From: an uncultured Maribacter sp.
GTDB lineage: Bacteria > Bacteroidota > Bacteroidia > Flavobacteriales > Flavobacteriaceae
DNA: 64,000 nucleotides
Assembly (NCBI RefSeq): GCF_947500985.1
Contig: NZ_CANMTX010000001.1
Location: forward strand, 186,001 to 250,000
Direction of reading: 5' to 3'
In this document: piece after piece, positions 52,873 through 60,830 of the stretch
How positions within the stretch are numbered: position 1 is the first letter of the stretch
Layout of the letters: the number at the start of each line of letters is the position of its first letter
Notes under the pieces: generated by a model
What the model saw: the letters and a program-made list of their open reading frames with translations, nothing else
What the model was told of the DNA's origin: nothing
Database searches by the model: none
Position numbers and translations under genes: made by a program

Positions 52873-52903
52873 AAAAAGGGAAGCTAATGCTTCCCTTTTT
52901 ATT
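52873..52903 (+). terminator. Rho-independent terminator after the M14 peptidase gene
   Basis: AAAAAGGGAAGC (52873-52884) pairs with GCTTCCCTTTTT (52889-52900) around TAAT, followed by more T residues. It can also serve the convergent OmpA gene. Confidence 0.85.
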
Positions 52904-52921
52904 TTTATAATACCATAGTTC

Positions 52922-53752
52922 TTACATATTATCGTCTGCATCTAAAAGTGCAAAGAATTTATCTAAGTTAGGTAAGATTATGATTTTTGTTCTTCTGTTC
53001 ATTGCCATGTGATCTTTAGAATCATTTTCTACTAAAGGCAAGTAGCTACTTCTACCAGAAGCGATTAATTGAGAAGGATCAACATCGTATTCTTTCTGTA
53101 ATTTACGTACAATTGAAGTCGCACGTTTTACACTTAAATCCCAGTTATCAGAAACCATCGGAGTGTTGATTGTTCTAGAATCTGTATGACCTTCAACCAT
53201 AACTTCCATACTTGGCTCTGACTTGATTACGTCAGCCAATTTTTGTAAAATCTTGTTTGCTTTGCTGCTCACATTATAACTAGCTGTGTTGAATAATAAC
53301 TCATCAGAGATATTGATCATTACTACAGTCTTATCAATACTAACATCGATATCTTCGCCTTCTTCAGAAATTGATTGCTTCAATTTGTAAGAAACAGCCA
53401 AGTTCATTGAATCTTGTAATGTTTGTGCACCAGCTAATTTTGCAGGATCAACATTTTTCAATGTATTTCTCATCTTAGCTTTTGTATTGTTACTCATAAC
53501 AGCAACATCATCAACGCTAGTGAACTGGCTATCGTTCATATCTTTCAATGAGTTGATTTTTGAATTGTACTCTTCTACACGAGCTTCAATTTTTGTCATT
53601 TGAGCTTGTAGCTCTTCTTTCTCAACTTGTGTCTTTTGTAATGTACTTTGAGTTTGAGATAAGTTATCTTCTAAAGCAACATATTTCTTTTTAGAAACAC
53701 AAGACGATAAAAGTGCTACCGATACTATAGTAACTAAGGATAATCTTTTCAT
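52922..53752 (-). CDS. OmpA-family peptidoglycan-associated lipoprotein
   Basis: From ATG 53752 this is 276 residues; the further upstream frame is not a signal peptide, so it is rejected. Lipoprotein signal VALLSSCVSKKKY (Cys ~17). A coiled-coil region (residues ~20-75, LEDNLSQTQSTLQKTQVEKEELQ) precedes the OmpA domain (~150-265) with FNTASYNVS, MVEGHTDSRT, LSVKRATSIVRKL and the Asp/Arg pair (NRRTKIIILPNL) that binds diaminopimelate. It ties the outer membrane to peptidoglycan. The neighbouring VWA lipoprotein gene lies upstream on the same strand. Confidence 0.92.
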   Translation of the reverse strand: MKRLSLVTIVSVALLSSCVSKKKYVALEDNLSQTQSTLQKTQVEKEELQAQMTKIEARVEEYNSKINSLKDMNDSQFTSVDDVAVMSNNTKAKMRNTLKNVDPAKLAGAQTLQDSMNLAVSYKLKQSISEEGEDIDVSIDKTVVMINISDELLFNTASYNVSSKANKILQKLADVIKSEPSMEVMVEGHTDSRTINTPMVSDNWDLSVKRATSIVRKLQKEYDVDPSQLIASGRSSYLPLVENDSKDHMAMNRRTKIIILPNLDKFFALLDADDNM

Positions 53753-53904
53753 TTTGTTCTTTTTAATTAATATTAGTCTAATCGGTTTTATATACGGCAC
53801 AAATCGATAAACGGATGTTTAAATACAGAAGCTATGTTTATCTGATTGGTAATATATAGCTCAACAAAATGATTATCAATAGGTTGTTTATTTCATATTA
53901 GAGC

Positions 53905-53932
53905 AAAAAAAAGAAGCATTTTCATGCTTCTT
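53905..53932 (-). terminator. Terminator of the VWA lipoprotein gene
   Basis: AAGAAGCAT (53911-53919) pairs with ATGCTTCTT (53924-53932). On the minus strand the stem is followed by a run of T residues (AAAAAAAA on the plus strand at about 53905-53912). Confidence 0.7.
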
Positions 53933-53955
53933 CTTATATTTCGTCTGAGAATTAC

Positions 53956-55047
53956 TTATTCGCAACCTCCTGTAAATCCGTTTGCGCTAAACTTGGTTTG
54001 TACTGCTCCTTGTCTAGAACCGGTATTAATTTCAATAGCTAAATTATTTTCACCACTACCATCTCTTTTAGGGCTACAGTACTCAAATAAGTAAAAGCTA
54101 TTTGCTCTTTCAGAAACCTTTTCAGAAATGTCTCTAAATGTGTTTTCCAATTCATCTTTGTTAGTAGCAAAAACACTTGCTGTTTTACCTACAGCGGTCA
54201 AAACTTCAGTATCAATTTCTGCTCCAAGACCAATACTAAAGAATGATATGTTAGCATTCGCTTCATCTACTTTTTTCAACGCTGCTTCTTCTGTATAACG
54301 AGAAGCTTGATCCGTACCATCTGTAAATATAACTACTGATGCTGCACCAATTTTACCACCCTCAGTAGATACTTCAATTAAATCAGATGCAATATCTGTT
54401 GACTTTATAACTGCACCGTACAAATCTGTAGAAGGGTCATTACTGATATCATCTGTAATTCCGTCAACTGCTTCTGTAAGTTCAACTCTTGAAGATGTCA
54501 ATTCATTTAATAAGTGCAACTCATCTTCACCGTCAAACCAATAGATTGCCATTTTTACAGATTCGGTGGCTGTTTCTGGCATTATAGCCTCAATGAAACT
54601 AGTGGAAGCCAATTTTAATTCATCTAAGCTACTGCTCAAAACACTATTGCTTAAATCTAAAATAAGTAAGGTGTTATTTGAGAAAATTTGCGAGTTTGGT
54701 GATATACGTGCCGATGATTCTGAAGTAGATATCGTATTAAAACAATCGTCATTTCTACCTTGCTCATAAATTGTAAATTGATCTGCCGTTAAGCCAGGAA
54801 CCGGATTTCCGCCAGTATCGGATACTCTAAAAAATACAGATACTTTACCAGGTAGGGTAGTGTATTGATCTTGTATAGATAGCACAAGTTCACCTTCTTC
54901 TAGTCCTAAACAATCATCTACTACGGTGCCTTCTCCTAGTCCGTCTCCTGTATTTAAGTTCAAACTAACATCATCATCTGCATTACCACAAGAAACAAAT
55001 AGTGCTATCATAAACAATACACTAAAGGACTTCAAGAAATTTTTCAT
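53956..55047 (-). CDS. Von Willebrand factor A-domain lipoprotein
   Basis: This 363-residue lipoprotein has signal site FVSCGN (Cys ~20). A beta-sandwich-like N-terminal segment (~55-125) is followed by a VWA domain (~125-320) with the metal-ion site DLSNS (DxSxS) and the later FTDGTDQ Asp. It should bind a divalent cation and a protein partner at the surface. The C-terminus (residues ~330-363) has a Cys pair. Single gene with its own terminator. Adhesion or envelope interaction is plausible but not specified by sequence. Confidence 0.85.
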   Translation of the reverse strand: MKNFLKSFSVLFMIALFVSCGNADDDVSLNLNTGDGLGEGTVVDDCLGLEEGELVLSIQDQYTTLPGKVSVFFRVSDTGGNPVPGLTADQFTIYEQGRNDDCFNTISTSESSARISPNSQIFSNNTLLILDLSNSVLSSSLDELKLASTSFIEAIMPETATESVKMAIYWFDGEDELHLLNELTSSRVELTEAVDGITDDISNDPSTDLYGAVIKSTDIASDLIEVSTEGGKIGAASVVIFTDGTDQASRYTEEAALKKVDEANANISFFSIGLGAEIDTEVLTAVGKTASVFATNKDELENTFRDISEKVSERANSFYLFEYCSPKRDGSGENNLAIEINTGSRQGAVQTKFSANGFTGGCE

Positions 55048-55265
55048 ATTAATTAATTATAGGTTCAACTAGCAGAACGGACAAAGTTTATTTAAATTAT
55101 GATGAATGAAAAAATAAATGTTAAAGATTGTTAAAGCCGAAGAAATTAGGTATTTGAAATTATGTAAACACCTTTATTTCTTTGTCTTTAAGACGAATAG
55201 GCTTTAGGAATATATGCATTAATTTTAGTATTTTAGTATTTTAGAAGGTGTAAAATCTATGGTTA

Positions 55266-56273
55266 ATGACTCACGAATTCAAGAAAATTATTAAGGAGTA
55301 CTGCATTGCTAAATTGGCAAATTTGAAGTGTGTGCTTGCAACTGTCGTAGATTTAGACGGATCGTCATATCGCAAGCCTGGAGTTCGTATGCTTATTCGT
55401 GAAGATGATGTAATGATAGGTGCAGTTAGTGGTGGTTGTGTAGAGAAAGAAGTTTTGTTTCAAGCACAATCAGTATTTGAGAATGGAATTACAAAACTAA
55501 TGACCTATGATGGTAGATTCAGATTAGGTTGTGAAGGTTTACTTTATATCTTATTGGAATCCTTTTCACCAAGCGAAGCGCTTATAAATGATTTCAACTC
55601 AGTCATTGAAAATCGAAAACCTTTTGAGCTTCATACATCATATCAAAAAGAATATGGCATTTTAGATGGATACGGTAGCTTCATAGCGCTAAATTCTAAG
55701 TCCTATACTTTTAATAAATATACCATAGCGCAATCACAAGCTTTAGTATTTAGCCAAACAATGCAACCTTGTCAACGACTTTTATTAATTGGTAGTGAGC
55801 ATGATACTGTTCAGTTAGCACATTTTGGATTGGGTATGGGATGGGAAGTGAACGTTGCCGTAACACCAAAAGAGAATAAAACTATTGCTGATTTTCATGG
55901 TATTGATAGATTATTGGACTTTAAACCAGAAGAATTTCCTGTTGAAACAATAGATAGGAATACCGCTATTCTTTTAATGACACATAGTTATGTAAAAGAC
56001 TTGAAATATTTAATGAGATTAAAAAATAGTAAACCTACATATTTAGGAATTTTAGGACCAATTAAAAGAAGGGAGAAATTGCTATCTGAATTATTGGAAC
56101 ATGATATGGATATTGATTTAGACTTTATTGAAAACATTCATGGTCCTGCAGGATTAAATATTGGAGCTGAAACGCCGCAAGAAATAGCAATATCTATTCT
56201 TGCAGAAATATTGACCGTAATTAGAAAAACACAACCTGTAATGTTGAAAGACAAATTGAAATCTGTTCATTGA
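55266..56273 (+). CDS. XdhC/CoxI-family molybdoenzyme accessory protein
   Basis: This 335-residue cytoplasmic protein has the XdhC N-terminal domain (VLATVVDLDGSSYRKPGVRM, IGAVSGGCVEKEV) and a C-terminal Rossmann domain (RLLLIGSEHDTVQLAHFG, YLGILGPIKRREKL). XdhC proteins bind molybdenum cofactor and help insert the sulfurated form into xanthine dehydrogenase-family enzymes. It overlaps a MocA-like gene by 4 bp. No xanthine dehydrogenase subunit is visible beside it, so its client enzyme lies elsewhere or this is a stand-alone type (inference). Confidence 0.88.
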   Translation: MTHEFKKIIKEYCIAKLANLKCVLATVVDLDGSSYRKPGVRMLIREDDVMIGAVSGGCVEKEVLFQAQSVFENGITKLMTYDGRFRLGCEGLLYILLESFSPSEALINDFNSVIENRKPFELHTSYQKEYGILDGYGSFIALNSKSYTFNKYTIAQSQALVFSQTMQPCQRLLLIGSEHDTVQLAHFGLGMGWEVNVAVTPKENKTIADFHGIDRLLDFKPEEFPVETIDRNTAILLMTHSYVKDLKYLMRLKNSKPTYLGILGPIKRREKLLSELLEHDMDIDLDFIENIHGPAGLNIGAETPQEIAISILAEILTVIRKTQPVMLKDKLKSVH

Positions 56274-56896
56274 AGAAAGATGTACATATAGCGGTTCTTA
56301 TTATGGCAGCTGGTGCTTCTAGCAGAATGGACGGAATCAAGCAGTTAATGCCATGGAAAGATTCTAATTTCTTAATGGAAACCATAAAAACTGTTCAACA
56401 GACCAATTCAACATCAATTCATGTCGTACTAGGTTCAAACGCTGAATTTATTAGTGCTGAGTGTAGTTTAAAAGAAAAAGATATAGATGTCATCGTTAAT
56501 TCAAATTGGGAAAACGGATTGGGTGATAGTATTGCCCACGGGGTTAAAGTGTTACTTAAGCAAACACCTGGCTTGGACGGTGTTTTAATTTGCCTTGCAG
56601 ACCAGCCATTATTAAGTTTTGAATACTTGAATTCATTAATTGAAGAGTTCATAAAGCATCCATCAAAAATCATTGCAACAAACTATGATAAAAAAGTAGG
56701 TGTACCCGCATTGTTTCCTAAATTGCTGTTTGAAAAGTTGTGTACATTAAAAGGAGATTTCGGTGCTAAAGAAATTTTAAACGATAAAAGCAATGTAATT
56801 ATTTCATTAGATGCAGCAAATCAAATTATTGATATAGACACAAACCTAGAGTATCAGAATCTATTAAACCGAACCAATAACACACTTAATACGTAA
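56270..56896 (+). CDS. Molybdenum cofactor nucleotidyltransferase (MocA-like)
   Basis: This 208-residue GT-A-fold nucleotidyltransferase has the N-terminal LIMAAGASSRMDGIKQLMPW, the signature MocA/MobA loop that binds CTP or GTP, then CLADQPLLSFEY with the metal-binding Asp and the C-terminal region PALFPKLLFEKL. MocA makes the cytosine-dinucleotide form of molybdenum cofactor used by xanthine dehydrogenase-family enzymes. The start is TTG at 56270, which overlaps the XdhC stop (TTGA), so the two are translationally coupled. Fits cofactor maturation. Confidence 0.85.
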   Translation: MKKDVHIAVLIMAAGASSRMDGIKQLMPWKDSNFLMETIKTVQQTNSTSIHVVLGSNAEFISAECSLKEKDIDVIVNSNWENGLGDSIAHGVKVLLKQTPGLDGVLICLADQPLLSFEYLNSLIEEFIKHPSKIIATNYDKKVGVPALFPKLLFEKLCTLKGDFGAKEILNDKSNVIISLDAANQIIDIDTNLEYQNLLNRTNNTLNT

Positions 56897-56897
56897 C

Positions 56898-57989
56898 ATG
56901 ATCAAATTAAAATATATAGTTCTTATAGTGCTAACGTCCTTACTATCTTCGCCATTACTAGCCCAAGAAATGGGTTTTGAAGAATATAATCCTACATCTA
57001 CTTTGGTAGTGCCCGGTGGTGAAATCACCAAAGCAAAATTTCCTTTTATAGACGTTCATAGCCATCAACGAGATATGTCAGTTGAGGCTTTAAACGGATT
57101 AATTTCTCATATGGATGCTATGAACGAAGCCATAATGGTGAACTTGAGTGGAAGGTCTGGAGAAAGTCTCAAAGAGAAAATTGATAATATTAATAAAAGT
57201 TACCCTAATAGGTTTGTAGTTTTTGCCAATGTAGATTTTGAAGGAGCAAAAGACATGGAATGGGGAAAACAGGCTGCAGCCCAATTAGAGCAAGATATTA
57301 AGAACGGAGCTAAAGGGTTAAAGATTTTTAAAAGCTTAGGATTGCGTAATAAAGATGTAGATGGTAATCGTTTGGCAATAGATGATCCTCGTTTAGATCC
57401 TATATGGGCTAAATGTGCTGAAATGGGAGTACCGGTATTAATTCATGCTGCGGATCCAAAGTCTTTCTGGGATGATATGGATGCTGATAACGAACGTTGG
57501 TTAGAATTAAAAACGCACCCTAGAAGAAAACGTACAGCTACAGACCCTGCGCCTTTCGAGCAAATTATTCAAGAACAACATAACGTGTTTAAAAAACATC
57601 CGAATACCAAATTCATAAATGCTCACATGGGTTGGCATGCTAATAACCTGGATAAATTAGGGGAACTATTAGATGAAATGCCAAATATGAATGTGGGTAT
57701 ATCTGCAGTAATTGCAGAACTTGGTAGACAACCTCAGAATGCCAGAGCATTCTTTATTAAATATCAAGACAGAGTATTATTTGGAAAGGATAGCTGGAAA
57801 CCAGAAGAGTTTCCTACTTATTTCAGGGTATTGGAAAGCAACGATGAATATTTTCCTTACTACAAAAAATATCATGCCTTTTGGTCAATGTACGGCTTGA
57901 ACCTACCTGACGATGTGTTAAGAAAATTATACTATAAAAATGCCCTGAACCTTATTCCTGGTTTAGATACATCATTATTTGAAAAGTAG
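56898..57989 (+). CDS. Exported amidohydrolase-2 family metal-dependent hydrolase
   Basis: This 363-residue protein has a signal peptide (MIKLKYIVLIVLTSLLSSPLLAQ). The TIM-barrel carries the metal-site residues His in FIDVHSHQRD, GLKIFKSLGL (Lys), His in VLIHAADP, His in FINAHMGWHANN and Asp in LFGKDSW. It belongs to the amidohydrolase 2 group, which includes decarboxylases and lactonases. Its position 1 bp after the MocA-like gene suggests co-transcription, but no shared pathway is evident. Substrate unknown; a periplasmic location is unusual for this family. Confidence 0.82.
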   Translation: MIKLKYIVLIVLTSLLSSPLLAQEMGFEEYNPTSTLVVPGGEITKAKFPFIDVHSHQRDMSVEALNGLISHMDAMNEAIMVNLSGRSGESLKEKIDNINKSYPNRFVVFANVDFEGAKDMEWGKQAAAQLEQDIKNGAKGLKIFKSLGLRNKDVDGNRLAIDDPRLDPIWAKCAEMGVPVLIHAADPKSFWDDMDADNERWLELKTHPRRKRTATDPAPFEQIIQEQHNVFKKHPNTKFINAHMGWHANNLDKLGELLDEMPNMNVGISAVIAELGRQPQNARAFFIKYQDRVLFGKDSWKPEEFPTYFRVLESNDEYFPYYKKYHAFWSMYGLNLPDDVLRKLYYKNALNLIPGLDTSLFEK

Positions 57990-57990
57990 A

Positions 57991-58173
57991 TTATACTTTT
58001 TTAAGTACTACCGTTTCTGCTTTAACGGGGATATCTTTAACATCTTGAAAAATACCACATGATACTTGCTTTTTAGCTAGTGCTGGGGTATTTTTTCTTT
58101 TTGTCAAAGCTTCTATTTCCGGATTTAAAAACTGCATATCAGAATATTTTTTTAATAAAACGTACATATACAC
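57991..58173 (-). CDS. Possible small hypothetical protein, 60 residues
   Basis: This is a complete minus-strand frame that ends 1 bp after the amidohydrolase stop. The product is basic, with no signal peptide, membrane helix or known motif (KKQVSCGIFQDVKDIPVKAE). The ATG at 58137, twelve codons in, is an alternative start. Codon use is ordinary for the window. It may be real or spurious. Confidence 0.35.
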   Translation of the reverse strand: MYMYVLLKKYSDMQFLNPEIEALTKRKNTPALAKKQVSCGIFQDVKDIPVKAETVVLKKV

Positions 58174-58282
58174 CTCATGTTGTATGAGTTAGGATTATTT
58201 TACTCTAATTTAAAAAAGAATTTAAATTGAAGTGTGACAAACCACATAAATCTTATACTAATGGGTAAATAGGTTTTTATAA

Positions 58283-58768
58283 ATGCAAAAAGAAACGGTC
58301 TTTACTGATTTAATACGAGAGCATCAGGCGCTGTTATATAAGGTTACTTCAATTTACACCGATAATAAAGAGGACCAAGAAGACCTGTTTCAAGAAATAG
58401 TCTATCAACTTTGGAAATATTTTGACTCGTTTCGCAACGATTCAAAAATAACAACTTGGATGTATCGTGTAGCAATGAATACTTCAATCACATTTATTAA
58501 GAAAAAAAAGAGAAGACCTGATTCTGTTCCCATTGCAGATGCTTTTTTAAAGCAATCAGATACTAATGATGATGCGTACGACGAGCGATTACGATTACTA
58601 TATCAACATTTAAAACATCTAAACACCTTAGAAAAAGGTCTTATTTTTCTTTTACTTGAAGGCAAAAGCTATAAAGAAATAGCACAAATTACAGGGCTGA
58701 ACGATAGCAATGTAGGTACGAAGATATCTCGAATAAAGAAGAAATTAAAAACTAACATGGCAAAGTAA
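58283..58768 (+). CDS. ECF-type RNA polymerase sigma factor
   Basis: This 161-residue sigma factor has region 2 (LIREHQALLYKVTSIYTDNKEDQEDLFQEIVYQLWKYF-type, with DLFQEIV and KITTWMYRVAMN) and region 4 with helix-turn-helix (KSYKEIAQITGLNDSNVGTKI). Regions 1 and 3 are missing, so it is extracytoplasmic-function type. It directs polymerase to a specific promoter set, usually for envelope or stress genes. It starts 109 bp after the small minus-strand frame and is followed 6 bp later by a membrane protein that could act as its anti-sigma factor. Confidence 0.92.
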   Translation: MQKETVFTDLIREHQALLYKVTSIYTDNKEDQEDLFQEIVYQLWKYFDSFRNDSKITTWMYRVAMNTSITFIKKKKRRPDSVPIADAFLKQSDTNDDAYDERLRLLYQHLKHLNTLEKGLIFLLLEGKSYKEIAQITGLNDSNVGTKISRIKKKLKTNMAK

Positions 58769-58774
58769 TATATC

Positions 58775-59374
58775 ATGGAATTAGAAGAACTACAGTCTGC
58801 ATGGACACAAATGAGTGATGAACTAAATCATCAAAAAAAATTAACAAACCAAATAATATTAGATATGACAAAGCAGAAATATCAAAATAAATTTACAACC
58901 ATTACCAAATATGAAACTATAGGTGCCGTAGTCTGTTTTGCTATAGCACTCTTTGTGCTGATAAACTTTGGCAAATTAGATACTTGGTATTTGCAAATTT
59001 GCGGAGTGCTCACCCTCTCATTTCTAATTGTGTTACCTGTAATGGTACTTACAACTTTAAAAAAGATAAAAAACATAGATATTTTAAAAGGGTCTTATAA
59101 AGAAAATTTAAAGTTTTACTTGAAGACAAAGAATAGACTTTTAAGGTTACAACAAATTGGTATAGGCGTTGGATTTGTAGGCCTCTTATTTATAGTACCT
59201 GTAACTTCTAAAATTATTTCGAATAAGAACGTATTCTTAACTAACTTAAAAACTGAGCAATACGTAGTATTTACTATAACATTAATAGTAATGGTGTTTT
59301 TTTGTAGATGGGCATATAAAGGCTACGTTAAAGTAACCCAATCTGCCCAAGAGTTGATACAAGAATTAGAGTAA
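58775..59374 (+). CDS. Polytopic membrane protein, possible partner of the ECF sigma factor
   Basis: This 199-residue protein has a ~45-residue cytoplasmic N-terminus (MELEELQSAWTQMSDEL) and about four membrane helices (residues ~50-68, 74-92, 122-141, 162-180). No zinc anti-sigma HxxxCxxC motif is present, so it is not a canonical ZAS anti-sigma, but tight coupling (6 bp) with the ECF sigma gene suggests it modulates it (inference). The soluble N-terminus ELEELQSAWTQM could be the binding part. Function uncertain. Confidence 0.55.
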   Translation: MELEELQSAWTQMSDELNHQKKLTNQIILDMTKQKYQNKFTTITKYETIGAVVCFAIALFVLINFGKLDTWYLQICGVLTLSFLIVLPVMVLTTLKKIKNIDILKGSYKENLKFYLKTKNRLLRLQQIGIGVGFVGLLFIVPVTSKIISNKNVFLTNLKTEQYVVFTITLIVMVFFCRWAYKGYVKVTQSAQELIQELE

Positions 59375-59379
59375 ATTCT

Positions 59380-60009
59380 CTATTCAGTAAGTTTTTTTTG
59401 CACGTAATTTAAAATCAACATCCAATTCATTTTTAGTAGGAGGGAAGCTGTTGGTACATTATCATCTGCAATTGCAGAAATAATAGAATCATGCTGATTG
59501 TCAGATTTGTTGTAGAAAGAATCATCATTAGTAAAGGCACGTTCATAAAAGAAGATGCGTGTCTTTAAATCATGTAGAATTTTAAGCGCCAATTTGTTTT
59601 TATAACCTTGGGTCAATAATCTATGAAATTCTAAATCAGCCTGAATTCTATCGATAGCATTTGTTGCATTTTCAAAAACCTCTTGTTGATTTTTTAAATT
59701 AACGATATCTTCTTGACTAAACTCCGTATTTTCAATAGCCATCACTTCTAAGTTCGCTACTAGTTCATATAAGTCTTCCGCTTCTTCAACATCAAGTTCA
59801 GAGATTATGAACCCTCTATTGGGTATAGCCTTAATAATATGTGCCTGTTGCAATTGTGTTAACGCCTCTCGTATTGGAGTTACGCTAACATTCAAATGTC
59901 GTGCAAGTGCAGCTAAGTTGATGGTTTTACCAGTTTTCAAATTACCCGTAATCATCTCTAACAACAGGTAATCGCGCACTTGATCTCTTAAATTTATTTT
60001 AACCAGCAT
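59380..60009 (-). CDS. GntR/FCD-family transcriptional regulator
   Basis: This 209-residue protein has an N-terminal GntR winged helix (LAALARHLNVSVTPIREALTQLQ) and a C-terminal FCD ligand-binding domain (~75-200, ELVANLEVMAIE, FHRLLTQGYKNKLALKIL, HDSIISAIADDN). FCD regulators respond to small carboxylates. A 12-bp palindrome (60026-60037) sits 17 bp before its ATG, which fits autoregulation. Its gene ends 5 bp from the convergent membrane protein gene. No metabolic gene adjoins it; the nearest upstream genes are the small-ORF array. Ligand and targets unknown. Confidence 0.85.
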   Translation of the reverse strand: MLVKINLRDQVRDYLLLEMITGNLKTGKTINLAALARHLNVSVTPIREALTQLQQAHIIKAIPNRGFIISELDVEEAEDLYELVANLEVMAIENTEFSQEDIVNLKNQQEVFENATNAIDRIQADLEFHRLLTQGYKNKLALKILHDLKTRIFFYERAFTNDDSFYNKSDNQHDSIISAIADDNVPTASLLLKMNWMLILNYVQKKLTE

Positions 60010-60025
60010 ACATCAAATATAATAT

Positions 60026-60037
60026 ATCGTATACGAT
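60026..60037. promoter_or_regulatory. Palindromic operator candidate for the GntR regulator
   Basis: ATCGTATACGAT is a perfect 12-bp palindrome centred 22 bp upstream of the GntR start codon. FadR-subfamily (FCD) operators typically contain GT(A/n)(n)(T/n)AC half-sites such as T-n-GTATAC-n-A, and this site fits that pattern. Autoregulation is an inference. Confidence 0.5.
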
Positions 60038-60092
60038 TATAACCGTATTACAGAGAATTTAGTGCCTGAATTACCTAAAAAAATATGCACGT

Positions 60093-60128
60093 AAAAAAAG
60101 ATATGAGTGATGAATTCATATCTCTTTT
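60093..60128 (-). terminator. Terminator of the 37-codon small-gene array
   Basis: On the minus strand AAAAGAGATATGA pairs with TCATATCTTTTTT around a 9-nt loop with one mismatch, followed by a T-run. It lies 5 bp after the stop of the last small ORF (60133), so the array looks like one transcript ending here. Confidence 0.75.
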
Positions 60129-60132
60129 ACTA

Positions 60133-60246
60133 TTAGTATGCTAAATGTCTTTCAATAAATAATAGTTTTCTCTGCTTGTCTTTTATAGCATTTAATAAAT
60201 TATACTTAATAGAAGTTATAGGTAATACTCTTTGAAAATTTTTCAT
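60133..60246 (-). CDS. Array small ORF 5 (diverged), 37 residues
   Basis: ATG at 60246 to TAA at 60133, 37 codons. It is the last member of the array, 60 bp after ORF 4. It has the same length and pitch as the other four and a homologous leader. The sequence is strongly diverged but aligns without gaps: M-[KR]-x-F-x-R-x-x-P at residues 1-9, Lys22, Arg26 and Arg33 are shared. The product is basic (net about +6), has no signal peptide, and ends in RHLAY. Probably a diverged paralog; function unknown. Confidence 0.6.
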   Translation of the reverse strand: MKNFQRVLPITSIKYNLLNAIKDKQRKLLFIERHLAY

Positions 60247-60306
60247 GTTATTCGTTTTTAGATTCGGTGATTAGCCTAGTGATTGATGAATGTTTGTTGT
60301 AACTAT

Positions 60307-60420
60307 TTAATGGGTATGATTTCTTGATGATGCCCATTGTACTCTTTTACTATTTTTAAAACTTGAAAAAAATGAATTTCTTCTTGTTTCTGTTGGGGTA
60401 TTTCTAATAAAAGTTCTCAT
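60307..60420 (-). CDS. Array small ORF 4, 37 residues
   Basis: ATG at 60420, TAA at 60307. The product opens MRTFIRNTPTETRRNS and ends SSRNHTH, with a central FFSSFKNSKRVQW. Compared with ORF 3 I count six synonymous codon changes and one replacement (Ser20 to Thr in ORF 3). Strongly basic (about +7), no membrane segment. Same family as ORFs 1-3. Confidence 0.65.
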   Translation of the reverse strand: MRTFIRNTPTETRRNSFFSSFKNSKRVQWASSRNHTH

Positions 60421-60481
60421 GATGTTTGTTTTTAAGTTCGGTGATTAGCCGAGTGATTGATGAATGTTTATTGTAACTATT

Positions 60482-60595
60482 TTAATGAGTATGATTTCTT
60501 GATGATGCCCATTGTACTCTTTTACTATTTTTAAAAGTTGAAAAGAATGAATTTCTTCTTGTTTCCGTTGGTGTGTTTCTGATAAAAGTTCTCAT
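60482..60595 (-). CDS. Array small ORF 3, 37 residues
   Basis: ATG at 60595, TAA at 60482. It differs from ORF 4 by Thr20 in place of Ser20 and otherwise only by synonymous codons. It retains Trp29 and the His35-Thr-His37 terminus. Confidence 0.65.
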   Translation of the reverse strand: MRTFIRNTPTETRRNSFFSTFKNSKRVQWASSRNHTH

Positions 60596-60655
60596 GATGT
60601 TTGTTTTTAAGTTCGGTGATTAGCCGAGTGATTGATGAATGTTTGTTGTAACTAT

Positions 60656-60769
60656 TTAATGGGTGTGATTTCTTGATGATGCCCATTGTACTCTTTTACT
60701 GTTCTTAAAACTTGAAAAGAATGAATTTCTTCTTGTTTCCGTCGGTGTATTTCTGATAAAAGTTCTCAT
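60656..60769 (-). CDS. Array small ORF 2, 37 residues
   Basis: ATG at 60769, TAA at 60656. The protein is identical to ORF 4 although several codons differ (for example AAG/AAA, AAC/AAT, CAC/CAT, ACG/ACA). This is the pattern expected when the peptide itself is under selection. Confidence 0.65.
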   Translation of the reverse strand: MRTFIRNTPTETRRNSFFSSFKNSKRVQWASSRNHTH

Positions 60770-60830
60770 GATGTTTGTTTTTAGTTTCGGTGATTAGCCG
60801 AGTGAATGATGAATATTTATTATAACTATT

